Below, one piece after another: positions 52,878 to 61,432 of a DNA stretch of 64,000 bases (the first letter of the stretch is position 1; the number at the start of each line of letters is the position of its first letter). Source of the stretch: Sulfurospirillum cavolei (GTDB lineage Bacteria > Campylobacterota > Campylobacteria > Campylobacterales > Sulfurospirillaceae). The stretch lies in the NCBI RefSeq assembly GCF_000813325.1, contig NZ_BBQE01000005.1, one strand, 5' to 3'. Below the pieces are notes generated by a model that did not search any database, was not told the DNA's origin, and was given only the letters and a program-made list of their open reading frames with translations. The position numbers and the translations under genes were made by a program.

Positions 52878-52980
52878 CCCTCTTCCAGATGGCTGCGGCA
52901 CACACCTTAAAAAAGTGCTCTGCTGTGTTCCCACCCTGAAGCGATGCTCTTAGAAGACGTTGCACAGGTCTAGAAGAAGG
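52878..52980 (-). ncRNA. ffs: Small signal recognition particle RNA (4.5S)
   Basis: The reverse strand carries CUUCAGGGUGGGAACACAGCAGAGC, which fits the bacterial SRP core (CAGG...GGAA...AGCAG, the Ffh-binding tetraloop helix). The two ends, CCUUCUUCUAGA and UCUGGAAGAGGG, pair to close a single long hairpin of about 103 nt. A T-run (TTTTTTATTTT on the minus strand, 52867-52877) follows as terminator, and GGGTAAAATACG upstream (about 52990-53001) looks like its -10. It lies between the HD gene and ung. Confidence 0.9.
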
Positions 52981-53027
52981 CGAAGCGTATTTTACCCAAA
53001 AATTCTTAAAAAACATAGAGGAAGCGT

Positions 53028-53702
53028 ATGGTCGATCCTAAAATTGAAACAAGTTGGAAGAAGGTTTTATGGGACGAGTTTCAAAAACCCTATTTTGAGA
53101 CCTTAAAAGCTTTTTTAGTCGAAGAAAAAAAACGTTTTACGATCTATCCGAGCAGTGCTAATATTTTTGCGGCGTTTGATCATACACCTTTTGACAAAGT
53201 CAAAGTGGTTATTTTAGGGCAAGACCCCTACCACGGTATTCACCAAGCGCACGGATTGTCTTTTTCGGTGCAAGAAGGCGTGCCGCATCCTCCCTCTTTG
53301 CAAAATATTTTCAAAGAGCTTCACGATGACTTAGGATGTCCTATTCCTCAAAACGGAACCTTGAGCGCATGGGCAAATCAGGGCGTTTTTTTGCTCAACA
53401 CCGTTTTAACCGTACGTGCGGGCGAAGCTAATTCGCATCGCGGACAAGGATGGGAAATCTTTACGGACGAGGTTATCAAACGTCTAAGCGCGCAAAAAGA
53501 GCATCTTGTTTTTATTCTTTGGGGAAGTCCCGCCGGTGCGAAAGCTTCGCTGATCGATGCAAAAAAACATCTCATTTTACGCTCCGTTCACCCTTCGCCT
53601 TTATCAAGTTACCGTGGTTTTTTCGGCTCAAAACCGTTTTCTAAAAGTAACGACTATTTGATTCAAACCCGACAACAGCCGATTCAATGGTGCCTTTCTT
53701 AA
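53028..53702 (+). CDS. ung: Uracil-DNA glycosylase
   Basis: Removes uracil from DNA. 224 residues with the catalytic water-activating loop VILGQDPYHGIHQAHGLSFS (about residues 63-82) and the DNA-intercalation loop HPSPLSSYRGFFGSKPFS. Ribosome binding site GAGGAAG. It overlaps mutY by 16 bases, joining two base-excision repair enzymes in one transcript. Confidence 0.97.
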   Translation: MVDPKIETSWKKVLWDEFQKPYFETLKAFLVEEKKRFTIYPSSANIFAAFDHTPFDKVKVVILGQDPYHGIHQAHGLSFSVQEGVPHPPSLQNIFKELHDDLGCPIPQNGTLSAWANQGVFLLNTVLTVRAGEANSHRGQGWEIFTDEVIKRLSAQKEHLVFILWGSPAGAKASLIDAKKHLILRSVHPSPLSSYRGFFGSKPFSKSNDYLIQTRQQPIQWCLS

Positions 53703-54673
53703 GCGTCGTTCACGATCGCCTTTACGCATGGTATCAGGCTAACGGTCGTCACGATTTGCCGTGGCGACAGACCGATGATGCGTATCGCATTTATCTCAGC
53801 GAGATTATGCTTCAGCAAACGCAAGTTAAAACCGTTTTGGAGCGGTTTTATTTTCCGTTTTTAAAGCGATTTGAAACTCTTCAAAGCGTAGCCGAAGCTC
53901 CTTTAGACGATGTTTTAAAAGCGTGGGAAGGTCTTGGATATTACACGCGGGCTAAAAACCTTCATCATACGGCACTCACATGTCAGGGGGTTTTACCGAA
54001 AACTCCCGAAGAACTCGGCGGACTTAAAGGAATCGGGAAAAGTACGGCGCATGCGATCTGTGCGTTTGCCTATCGCCAAGCGTTACCGATTTTGGATGCC
54101 AACGTTAAGCGTGTTTTATGCCGTTATTTTGCCTTACATGTTAAAGATGAAAACGTATTGTGGCAAAAGGCATGGGAGCTTTTGGATACGAAACGCCCCT
54201 TTGAGTATAACCAAGCGATGATGGATTTAGGTTCGATGGTTTGTACGTCTAAAAATCCTACATGTAACGCGTGTCCGATGAAACTGACATGTCAAGGCAA
54301 AACGAATCCCGAAAATTATCCGCAAAGCGTTAAAAAACCGAAAATTCCGATTAAAAAACGGTTTGCTTCGGTTGTTATTCAGGAGGGAAAATTAGGATTG
54401 ATTCAACGTAAAGAGAGGCTTTTACACGGACTTTGGGGTTTTGTGCAAACGGATGAAAAACCCGAAGGTCGTTTTTTAGGTGTTGTCCGTCATACCTATA
54501 GTCATTTCAAACTCGAACTCGAAGTGTTTCAACCGCAATATTGCGGCAAAGCACTCGACGGTTGGTTTGATGAAGAGGCAATAGCCTCGTTAGCCCTCTC
54601 GACGGTCGATAAAAAAATACTACGATGCTGGCGTAGCATGATGATGAAAAGCATCATTTCGAACACCGACTAA
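53687..54673 (+). CDS. mutY: A/G-specific adenine glycosylase MutY
   Basis: Removes adenine opposite 8-oxoguanine. 328 residues: DLPWRQTDDAYRIYLSEIML with the catalytic glutamate, helix-hairpin-helix GLKGIGKSTAHAICAF, aspartate in PILDANVKRVLCRYF, and the 4Fe-4S loop CTSKNPTCNACPMKLTC (C-x6-C-x2-C-x5-C). The C-terminal NUDIX-like domain (LLHGLWGFVQTDEKPEGRFL) recognises 8-oxoG. Its 3' end overlaps the convergent transporter gene by 54 bases. Confidence 0.95.
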   Translation: MVPFLSVVHDRLYAWYQANGRHDLPWRQTDDAYRIYLSEIMLQQTQVKTVLERFYFPFLKRFETLQSVAEAPLDDVLKAWEGLGYYTRAKNLHHTALTCQGVLPKTPEELGGLKGIGKSTAHAICAFAYRQALPILDANVKRVLCRYFALHVKDENVLWQKAWELLDTKRPFEYNQAMMDLGSMVCTSKNPTCNACPMKLTCQGKTNPENYPQSVKKPKIPIKKRFASVVIQEGKLGLIQRKERLLHGLWGFVQTDEKPEGRFLGVVRHTYSHFKLELEVFQPQYCGKALDGWFDEEAIASLALSTVDKKILRCWRSMMMKSIISNTD

Positions 54674-55810
54674 AAAGAGCGTCACGCTGCAAAGACTTAC
54701 TCCCATCATGACACCCATAACGGGTAAAAGCGTTCCATCATGCAAAAAGCTTGCGACAAAGCCCATCAAAGCACCCATACTGTACTGTAAAACGCCGATA
54801 ATCGCGTTCGCGGAAGCACTGATGTTCGGAAAAAATTCCAGCGTCAATGAAACCGAATTGGAAAAAATAAAACCTAAAGAGCCGATGTAAAGCATAATCA
54901 ACGGAAAAATAACGCCAATGCTTTGATCGTGAAATATAAAAAGTAAAAAACCCAAAAGTGCTTGTAAAATCAAGCCGAAACGCAAAAGATAAAAAGGCTC
55001 GATACGTTTGACGAGATAGGCATTGAGCCTACCTGTTAGCATCAGTAAAATGACGTTACTTGCGAAGAAAAACGAAAAAAGAGTTGCTCCGATGTGAAAA
55101 TGTTCCATATAAATAAACGACGAAGAGGTAATGAACGTGTACATCCCGGATGAGCACAATATTTGCGATACGATCAAAACCATCGCCGTTTTATGGCTTA
55201 AAACGCGTTTGTAATTTTGAAAAGGAGTTACTTTCGTGTTGGTTTGCATGCCTTTGGGAAAGAAAAAAAAGTAGATCGTAAGAATCATAAAGGCATAAAT
55301 GCACAAGAAAACAAAAATACTTCGCCATGAAAAAAGTTTTAAAAATAAAGCACCGAGCGTAGGTGCGATTAACGGCGCGGTTAGCATAATCATAGCAATC
55401 AGTGAAAAGACGCGCGCACTCTCTTTACCCTCGTATCGATCGCGCACAGTTGCAGAGACGTTCACCGTAGCGATACCGCCGCCGAAAGATTGAATCGCGC
55501 GTAAAATCCAAAAAAGCGTCATATCGTGCGTAAAAATAAGCGCAAAGCTACTGAGTCCGAAAAGAATCAATCCGATGCTAATCAGCGGCTTTCTTCCGTA
55601 GGCGTCCGAAATAGGCCCGCCGAAAAGCTGACCCATCGCAATACCGAAGAAAAAAAGACTGAGGCTAAATTCGACATTGGGTATGGAAGTATGAAGGTCG
55701 CTTGCGATGGAGGGAAATGCCGGTAAATACATGTCGATCGACAAAGGAGAAATTGCCGATAAAGAGGCGAGAATAAGGATCAACTGACGTTCGCTTAAAG
55801 AGTGGTGCAT
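54620..55810 (-). CDS. Bcr/CflA-type multidrug MFS exporter
   Basis: 396 residues, 12 membrane helices. The N-terminus MHHSLSERQLILILASLSAI-SPLSIDMYLPAFP and the helix-2/3 loop GQLFGGPISDAYGRKPLISIG are the signatures of the Bcr/CflA subfamily, which exports drugs or sulfonamide/cysteine-related compounds. Monocistronic, divergent from the lipoprotein gene. The 54-base tail overlap with mutY is unusually long for convergent genes here; an earlier stop is not available. Confidence 0.88.
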   Translation of the reverse strand: MHHSLSERQLILILASLSAISPLSIDMYLPAFPSIASDLHTSIPNVEFSLSLFFFGIAMGQLFGGPISDAYGRKPLISIGLILFGLSSFALIFTHDMTLFWILRAIQSFGGGIATVNVSATVRDRYEGKESARVFSLIAMIMLTAPLIAPTLGALFLKLFSWRSIFVFLCIYAFMILTIYFFFFPKGMQTNTKVTPFQNYKRVLSHKTAMVLIVSQILCSSGMYTFITSSSFIYMEHFHIGATLFSFFFASNVILLMLTGRLNAYLVKRIEPFYLLRFGLILQALLGFLLFIFHDQSIGVIFPLIMLYIGSLGFIFSNSVSLTLEFFPNISASANAIIGVLQYSMGALMGFVASFLHDGTLLPVMGVMMGVSLCSVTLFLVGVRNDAFHHHATPAS

Positions 55811-55901
55811 TCTTTTTTTCCGTAATTTTTTAAAAGATTATAGGCGATTAGGTTAAATTGAATGTTAATAAAATCCTTTTGAATGCTTTAAGTCGTTGCG
55901 T

Positions 55902-55909
55902 TATACAAT
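55902..55909 (+). promoter_or_regulatory. -10 element for the lipoprotein/Sel1 pair
   Basis: TATACAAT within GCGTTATACAATAAAG, 27 bases before the lipoprotein ATG; ribosome binding site AAAGGAG. Confidence 0.5.
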
Positions 55910-55935
55910 AAAGTCAAAGGTGTAAAGGAGCGTCT

Positions 55936-56604
55936 ATGTTGCGAAAATGGTTAACCCTTTTGATCACGGCGTGGCTTTTGCTCGGTTGCAATGATAAAGC
56001 GGCGAACCATGCGAATGTTACGGTCGAGGGTGTGGACGCAAACGAGCAAAATGCTATTAAATCGGTTATTTTGAACGGGAAAAACCCTCCCAAAGAGTAC
56101 CGCGAACTTGTATGGAAAAAACTCAAATGCAGCGATGCGATTAGCCAAAGAATCGGAAAACGAGCGGTTTTTATCGCACATCGGTTTCAAGAAAAACAGA
56201 TTTACGGCGGAGAAGTAACGCGCGAGGCAATCTTTTTTATCGGAAACGATAAGCCGAGCAAGATTATCGATTTTGACGTTAAAACGGCATTTAGCGCATT
56301 TTTGGCGACACCGAGTATTCAAGAGATTTTTGCACCTTCGATTTGGGATTTGAAGCGGTTGCACGAATTATTTCCAACAAGTGCAAACGATGCTTTGGCA
56401 AAAGAGACGATCAAAGATTTTATTTATTCGATCAAGCGGTTTGCCAAAGAAGATCAAAGTTACCTCGATCAAGCGATTTCCACGGCAAATACGCCGATGT
56501 CGATTGCTAATAATACGGCGTTGTTCATTGTTATGCGCCTTTTCCCCGAACTCTTGGAAGAGCTGTTGTTTGACGAAATAACGTACAAGGGCAAATATTA
56601 TTAA
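55936..56604 (+). CDS. Predicted lipoprotein of unknown function
   Basis: 222 residues. The N-terminus LRKWLTLLITAWLLLGCNDK is a lipoprotein signal with the lipobox LLGC (Cys18), so it should be membrane anchored. The mature part begins with a disordered stretch, then a mixed domain (VWKKLKCSDAISQRIGKRAV, EAIFFIGNDKPSKIIDFDVK) and helical C-terminus. I recognise no known family. It is followed 9 bases later by a Sel1-repeat protein and likely forms a two-gene operon with it. Confidence 0.75.
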   Translation: MLRKWLTLLITAWLLLGCNDKAANHANVTVEGVDANEQNAIKSVILNGKNPPKEYRELVWKKLKCSDAISQRIGKRAVFIAHRFQEKQIYGGEVTREAIFFIGNDKPSKIIDFDVKTAFSAFLATPSIQEIFAPSIWDLKRLHELFPTSANDALAKETIKDFIYSIKRFAKEDQSYLDQAISTANTPMSIANNTALFIVMRLFPELLEELLFDEITYKGKYY

Positions 56605-56613
56605 GGAGATACG

Positions 56614-57237
56614 ATGAAAGCTCTTATCTTTAAAATCGCGATAGGGTTTTATTTCAGTATCGGTATGCTTCACGCCGATGCTTTAAGCGAAGGACTCGGT
56701 GCCTATGAAAAAGGAAACTATATGGCATCAAGCCTCTTTTTTGAAGAAGCCTGCGATAATAACGTAATGGAGGCATGCTACAACCTTGCGCTGATGTACG
56801 ACGAAGGTGTGGGCGTTTATAAAGACGATCAAAAAGCAATGATGTTATTGACAAAAGCATGTGAGGGAGGATTTGTCGATAGTTGCTATAATCTTGGCAT
56901 AATGTACGAAAAAGGCGAAGGTGTTACGCAAGATACGGTAAAGGCGTTTACGCTTTATTATCAAGCTTGTGAAAAAGGGCATACGCGAGGATGCTATTCG
57001 ACCGCACTTATGTACTATAAAGGCGAAGGCGTACGAAAGAACTTTGTTGAAGCCGCAAAACTTTTTCAACAAACATGCAATGAAGGTTATGAAAAAAGTT
57101 GCTTTAATCTAGGCGTGATGTACCGTGACGGACAAGGCGTGGCTCAAAATAGACAAAAAGCAATCGAATTATTTTCTCAATCATGCACGATGGGTTTTGA
57201 TCTCGGATGCAAAAACGCTCTGTTGCTCAAAGAGTGA
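56614..57237 (+). CDS. Exported Sel1-repeat, cysteine-rich protein (Hcp-like)
   Basis: 207 residues with a signal peptide (KALIFKIAIGFYFSIGMLHA). Five Sel1-type repeats follow, each of about 36 residues with a pair of cysteines spaced about eight apart (for example ACDNNVMEACYNLALMYDEG, ACEGGFVDSCYNLGIMYEKG), the pattern of Helicobacter Hcp beta-lactamase-like proteins. The disulfides are expected to form in the periplasm. Role unknown, probably protein-protein binding. Ends 83 bases before the tRNA cluster on the other strand. Confidence 0.87.
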   Translation: MKALIFKIAIGFYFSIGMLHADALSEGLGAYEKGNYMASSLFFEEACDNNVMEACYNLALMYDEGVGVYKDDQKAMMLLTKACEGGFVDSCYNLGIMYEKGEGVTQDTVKAFTLYYQACEKGHTRGCYSTALMYYKGEGVRKNFVEAAKLFQQTCNEGYEKSCFNLGVMYRDGQGVAQNRQKAIELFSQSCTMGFDLGCKNALLLKE

Positions 57238-57320
57238 TAGAAAAATTATAAGCGTTAATGTTGCACTTAAGAATTGAATTAGCATTTTAATAAGGCGTAT
57301 TTTAGGAGTTTAAGGATTGG

Positions 57321-57408
57321 TGGCCGGGAGAGAGGGATTCGAACCCCCGGAGGTATTACCCTCAACGGTTTTCAAGACCGCCGCATTAAACCGCTCTGCC
57401 ATCTCCCG
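57321..57408 (-). tRNA. tRNA-Ser (anticodon TGA)
   Basis: Reverse strand: acceptor CGGGAGA/TCTCCCG, anticodon loop CTTGAAA (TGA), a long variable arm and GGTTCGAATCC T-loop. CCA is encoded. Last tRNA of the four-gene cluster in transcription order. Confidence 0.93.
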
Positions 57409-57434
57409 AGACGAAGAAACATATTTGCAAATTT

Positions 57435-57508
57435 TGGAGGCGACACCCGGATTTGAACCGGGGATCAAGGCTTTGCAGGCCCATGCCTTACCGCTTGGCT
57501 ATATCGCC
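57435..57508 (-). tRNA. tRNA-Cys (anticodon GCA)
   Basis: Reverse strand: acceptor GGCGATA/TGTCGCC with one G-U pair, anticodon loop CTGCAAA (GCA), T-arm CCCGGTTCAAATCCGGG, and encoded CCA. Confidence 0.93.
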
Positions 57509-57527
57509 ACCGAATTCTTAAATCAGG

Positions 57528-57615
57528 TGGTGCCCGGAGCCGGATTTGAACCGGCACAGGAAAAACTCCCGAGGGATTTTAAGTCCCTTGCGTCTACCAA
57601 TTTCGCCATCCGGGC
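57528..57615 (-). tRNA. tRNA-Leu (anticodon TAA)
   Basis: Reverse strand: acceptor GCCCGGA/TCCGGGC, anticodon loop CTTAAAA (TAA), long variable arm, T-arm GCCGGTTCAAATCCGGC, and encoded CCA. Confidence 0.93.
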
Positions 57616-57643
57616 AACGCATTTCTTTTTTAAAAAAACTAAA

Positions 57644-57718
<75 letters not shown>

Positions 57719-57736
57719 ATTTAAAAAAGAGATGAG

Positions 57737-57742
57737 AGTATA
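57737..57742 (-). promoter_or_regulatory. -10 element for the tRNA cluster
   Basis: The reverse strand reads GCTATACTC (TATACT), 19 bases upstream of tRNA-Gly, with an A/T-rich stretch before it. Divergent from the ilvD promoter. Confidence 0.5.
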
Positions 57743-57815
57743 GCAGTTTTTTTGAAAAATGTAAAGTCATCTTCGTTAAATTTGTGAAAGGCAAATTTTT
57801 TTAGGGTGGTTTTGC

Positions 57816-57821
57816 TATAAT
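57816..57821 (+). promoter_or_regulatory. -10 element for ilvD
   Basis: TATAAT in TTTTGCTATAATTTAAAA, 26 bases before the ilvD ATG; TTAAGGAAGA is the ribosome binding site. Confidence 0.55.
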
Positions 57822-57846
57822 TTAAAAAATTTTTTAAGGAAGATTG

Positions 57847-59529
57847 ATGCGTAGCGATCAAGTCAAAAAAGGGTATAACAGAGCACCTCATCGGAGTTTG
57901 TTTCGGGCAACGGGTCTTAAAGACGAAGATTTTAACAAACCGTTTATCGGCGTAGCCAATTCGTATATCGATATTATTCCGGGGCATTTCTTTTTGCATG
58001 AGTACGCCGTGATCATTAAGGACGAGATTCGTAAAAACGGATGCGTTCCGTTTGAGTTTAACACGATCGGCGTCGACGACGGGATTGCAATGGGACATGA
58101 CGGGATGCTGTATTCGCTTCCGAGCCGCGAGTTGATCGCCAATTCGATTGAAACCATGATGAATGCACATATGTTGGATGCGATGATTTGTATTCCCAAT
58201 TGCGACAAGATAGTACCGGGTATGATTATGGGCGCGTTGAGGGTTAACGTTCCGACGGTTTTCGTCAGCGGCGGACCGATGAAAAAAGGTTATACGAAAG
58301 AGGGCGCACCGCTTGATTTAAACTCTGCTTTCGAAGCCGTCGGAAAGTTCGAAAAAGGCGATATTAGCGAAGCAGAATTGGTAGATATCGAGTGTAATGC
58401 CTGTCCAAGCGGCGGTTCGTGTTCGGGGATGTTTACCGCTAATAGTATGAATACGTTGATGGAAGCCATGGGCATCGCCCTTCCCGGTAACGGTACGATT
58501 CCGGCACTCACGCAAGAACGCGAAGCGTTAATACGCAAGGCGGCCAAACGTATCTGTGAAATTGCCCTCGACGATCGTTTTAAATTGAAAAATATCTTGA
58601 ATGAAAAAGCCGTTCGTAACGCGTTTGCGATCGATATGGCCATGGGAGGAAGTTCCAATACGGTTCTTCACATGTTAGCCATCGCCAAAGAAGCGGGCGT
58701 TAATTTTGCGATTAAAGATATTAACGAAATTAGTAAAAACGTTTCGCATATCGCGAAAATTTCGCCTTCGCTTTCGACCGTTCACATGGAAGACATCAAC
58801 AAAGCGGGCGGCATGAACGCCGTTATGAAAGAGGTCAGCCGACGCGATAACGGCATTTTGCATCTGGATAATTTAACCGTGACGGGCGAAACGATCGGCG
58901 AACGTATCGCTACTGCGGAAATTAAAGATACGACCGTCATTCATACCCTAGAAAATCCTTACTCCAAAGTGGGCGGATTGGCGATTTTGTTCGGCAATTT
59001 GGCACAAGCGGGATGCGTCATTAAAACGGCGGGTATCGTGGGCGGTCGCCAATTTATCGGTAAAGCGGTTTGTTTTGATTCGCAACAAGAGGCACTCTCG
59101 GGAATCGTGGGCGGTAGAGTCAAAAAAGGCGACGTGGTCGTGATTCGCTACGAAGGACCGCGCGGGGGGCCTGGAATGCAAGAGATGCTTTCTCCGACCA
59201 GTTTGATCATGGGAATGGGATTAGGTGCCGACGTAGCGCTCATCACCGACGGGCGTTTTTCGGGTGCGACCAGAGGATTTAGCATCGGGCATGTCAGTCC
59301 CGAAGCGGCAGAGGGCGGGTTGATCGGTCTTCTTCAAGACGGCGATACGATTCAAATCGACGTTGATGCGTACAGTATCGAAGCCTTGATCGACGAGGCG
59401 GAATTGGCGCGCCGTAAAGCGGCATTTAAACCCAAAGTCAAAACGATTCAAGGAAGCTGGTTAAAACAATACCGCCAATTGGTGACCAACGCCAGTAGCG
59501 GCGCGGTTCTTCGTACCGAAGAGGCATAA
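57847..59529 (+). CDS. ilvD: Dihydroxy-acid dehydratase
   Basis: Fe-S dehydratase of valine, leucine and isoleucine synthesis. 560 residues from ATG at 57847 (MRSDQVKKGYNRAPHRSLFR). Cluster-binding cysteines are seen in CIPNCDKIVPGM and CNACPSGGSCSGMFTANSM, and GRFSGATRGFSIGHVSPEAA near the C-terminus. An in-frame TTG lies just before the ATG but is a poorer start. The TAATG overlap joins it to marC. Confidence 0.97.
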   Translation: MRSDQVKKGYNRAPHRSLFRATGLKDEDFNKPFIGVANSYIDIIPGHFFLHEYAVIIKDEIRKNGCVPFEFNTIGVDDGIAMGHDGMLYSLPSRELIANSIETMMNAHMLDAMICIPNCDKIVPGMIMGALRVNVPTVFVSGGPMKKGYTKEGAPLDLNSAFEAVGKFEKGDISEAELVDIECNACPSGGSCSGMFTANSMNTLMEAMGIALPGNGTIPALTQEREALIRKAAKRICEIALDDRFKLKNILNEKAVRNAFAIDMAMGGSSNTVLHMLAIAKEAGVNFAIKDINEISKNVSHIAKISPSLSTVHMEDINKAGGMNAVMKEVSRRDNGILHLDNLTVTGETIGERIATAEIKDTTVIHTLENPYSKVGGLAILFGNLAQAGCVIKTAGIVGGRQFIGKAVCFDSQQEALSGIVGGRVKKGDVVVIRYEGPRGGPGMQEMLSPTSLIMGMGLGADVALITDGRFSGATRGFSIGHVSPEAAEGGLIGLLQDGDTIQIDVDAYSIEALIDEAELARRKAAFKPKVKTIQGSWLKQYRQLVTNASSGAVLRTEEA

Positions 59530-60167
59530 TGGCGGATTTTTTCAACCTCTTGTTACAACATACCATTACGATGATGGCAATCGTCGATCCTTTGGGCGTC
59601 AGTGCGATTATGCTTTCGCTTTTGCCCCAAAATACGACCAAAGCGCACATCGATAAAATTGCGGCTAAAGCGACGATGACGATTATCGTCGCTTTTTTCG
59701 TTGTGCTTTTAAGCGGTAATTTTTTACTCAACCTTTTCGGTATCGAGATCGATTCGCTGAAAGTCATGGGCGGTATTATTTTGTTGCTGACGGCAATTAA
59801 GATGGTTCAAGGCTCTATGGAGTCGAAAAATCAAACCGAAGAAGAGCGCGAAGAAGCCATCAAAAACGATGAATTTTCGGTTATTCCTTTGGGTATTCCG
59901 ATTACGTTTGGCCCTGGAATTTTTGCAACGATCATCATTTTGCGCGGGCATAGCGAAAGCGTCGCTTCCATTGCGGCATTGATTATCGCGTATCTTATCG
60001 TGGCGTTTAGCGTCTATCTTGCGTTTAAAAACAGTATTTATATCCGTCATTATTTGGGCATTACGGGGCAAAAGATCGTGAGTCGTTTGATGGGTTTGAT
60101 CGTTGGAGCGATAGCGGTGCAATTTATCGTAGGCGGCATCAGCGTGCTTGCGAAACATTACATGTAA
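59529..60167 (+). CDS. MarC-family integral membrane protein
   Basis: 212 residues, six membrane helices, with the family pattern MMAIVDPLGVSAIMLSLLP near the start and PLGIPITFGPGIFATIIIL in the second half. MarC/UPF0056 proteins have no proven transport substrate; some relatives (YchE/SnatA-type) move small neutral amino acids. Start overlaps the ilvD stop (TAATG). Confidence 0.87.
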   Translation: MADFFNLLLQHTITMMAIVDPLGVSAIMLSLLPQNTTKAHIDKIAAKATMTIIVAFFVVLLSGNFLLNLFGIEIDSLKVMGGIILLLTAIKMVQGSMESKNQTEEEREEAIKNDEFSVIPLGIPITFGPGIFATIIILRGHSESVASIAALIIAYLIVAFSVYLAFKNSIYIRHYLGITGQKIVSRLMGLIVGAIAVQFIVGGISVLAKHYM

Positions 60168-60177
60168 GGATGGTTTC

Positions 60178-60387
60178 ATGAACCGAGGCGGTTGGACGTG
60201 CCCTCACGACGTCGAGGGTATTTGCGACATTATTCGCAAAGAGTGTGATCCCGGAGATCGCGGATGCGTGCTTTACGGAAAAGCCAAATTTTCCAATGAA
60301 GCCTCTCCTTCCAACGAGGCGTTTGAAAAGCGTATGGAGCGTAAAATGCGTGAAATGCTCGGCGAAGCGTACGATCCTCAGGCGTAA
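60178..60387 (+). CDS. Small cysteine-rich conserved protein
   Basis: 69 residues from ATG at 60178 (MNRGGWTCPHDVEGICDIIR), with AAGGATGG as ribosome binding site. Four cysteines (WTCPHD, GICDII, KECDPG, RGCVLYG) could bind a metal; the C-terminal half is a charged helix (FEKRMERKMREMLGEAYDP). No family with a known function recognised. It lies 10 bases after marC and abuts the convergent tonB gene with no gap. Confidence 0.7.
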   Translation: MNRGGWTCPHDVEGICDIIRKECDPGDRGCVLYGKAKFSNEASPSNEAFEKRMERKMREMLGEAYDPQA

Positions 60388-61050
60388 TTATTTAAGCGTA
60401 TAACTCAAAACGATACGAATTTCCACGGGCGATTCGACGCTCGGAAATGTTTCTGAAGCCTGTTTTAACGTCTCAAGGCTGTGTTCGTCTAAAAGCGCAT
60501 ACTTTGACTTTTGGCAGACATGAGCCTCTTTTACCCCTGCACTCGTCCATATAAAGCATAAAGCGACGGCACCTTCCATTCCCGCACGTTGGGCTCTTTT
60601 CGGATACGTTTTTGCCGCTAAAAGTGCCGCTTGAATCTTGTGCGCAATCTGGTTTTCCTGCGCATCGGTCGTATGCTTGAGAGGTTTAGGCATCAAAGCT
60701 TCCGTAGTAGTTTCTGCGGATAGAGGGTGCGCTTCTTCGTGCGGCGTCTCGTGCGGCGCACTTAGGGCAGGTGTCGGAGCAACGGTTGCGATCGGCTTAG
60801 GCTTGGGCGGAGTCGGTTTAGAAGACGGTTGCGACGGGTGAGTTTCGGCTTTAGGCTCTTCGACGACGTTTGGTACGTTTTGGGGTACGGCGGGTGTAGG
60901 CGTCGGTTGTTGCGGCGTTAGGCAGATGTGAAAACGCTCTTGTCTCACGGGTTCGCTCGGTTTGGCACGGAGCGTAAAAAACGATATTAAAAGCATTGCG
61001 ACGCTTACATGTAAGAACAATGAAAGTAAAAAAGCGCGTTTGAGGTACAT
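60388..61050 (-). CDS. tonB: TonB energy-transducing protein
   Basis: Links the ExbBD motor to outer-membrane receptors. About 220 residues from ATG at 61050 (MYLKRAFLLSLFLHVSVAML), with the SxxxH-type membrane helix, a Pro/Lys-rich periplasmic spacer (TPPKPKPIATVAPTPALSAP) and the C-terminal domain (YPKRAQRAGMEGAVALCFIW). A seven-codon longer frame exists inside exbD; the TAAT-ATG junction directly after exbD is the better start. Last gene of the receptor-FmdE-exbBD-tonB operon. Confidence 0.9.
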   Translation of the reverse strand: MYLKRAFLLSLFLHVSVAMLLISFFTLRAKPSEPVRQERFHICLTPQQPTPTPAVPQNVPNVVEEPKAETHPSQPSSKPTPPKPKPIATVAPTPALSAPHETPHEEAHPLSAETTTEALMPKPLKHTTDAQENQIAHKIQAALLAAKTYPKRAQRAGMEGAVALCFIWTSAGVKEAHVCQKSKYALLDEHSLETLKQASETFPSVESPVEIRIVLSYTLK

Positions 61051-61051
61051 A

Positions 61052-61432
61052 TTATCGAGGGAGTACCGCAATGTCGAGGTGTTCCAAACGGCGTGCTTTA
61101 AGGCGATCCAAGAGCGTCACGAACAGTCCGAAACGGCTCTGCTCGTCGGCTTGAAGCATTAACGTGTCTTGCGGGTTTAACATGTCAAGCTTTTGGTCGA
61201 GATTTTCTAAAGGAAGCGGCTCGTTTTGCCATAAAATCGTTTGGTCGTCTAAGAGCGTAATCGTATAGGCTTGTTTTTGAGACGGCGTGCTGCTTTGCGT
61301 CGCTTTAGGCAAATTAAGCTCTAAGGTGCGTTGGGCGATGAACGTTGAAAGGGTTAGGACAATCGTCAAAAGAACCAACATAATGTCGATAAAAGGGATA
61401 ATATTGAGCCCTTCGGGTCGTTTAAGCCGCAC
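61052..61432 (-). CDS. exbD: ExbD-type proton-channel subunit
   Basis: 126 residues. One membrane helix with the functional aspartate (NIIPFIDIMLVLLTIVLTLS, about residues 10-29), followed by a periplasmic ExbD/TolR domain (LMLQADEQSRFGLFVTLLDR). Overlaps exbB by 11 bases and joins tonB with one base between stop and start. Confidence 0.92.
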   Translation of the reverse strand: MRLKRPEGLNIIPFIDIMLVLLTIVLTLSTFIAQRTLELNLPKATQSSTPSQKQAYTITLLDDQTILWQNEPLPLENLDQKLDMLNPQDTLMLQADEQSRFGLFVTLLDRLKARRLEHLDIAVLPR

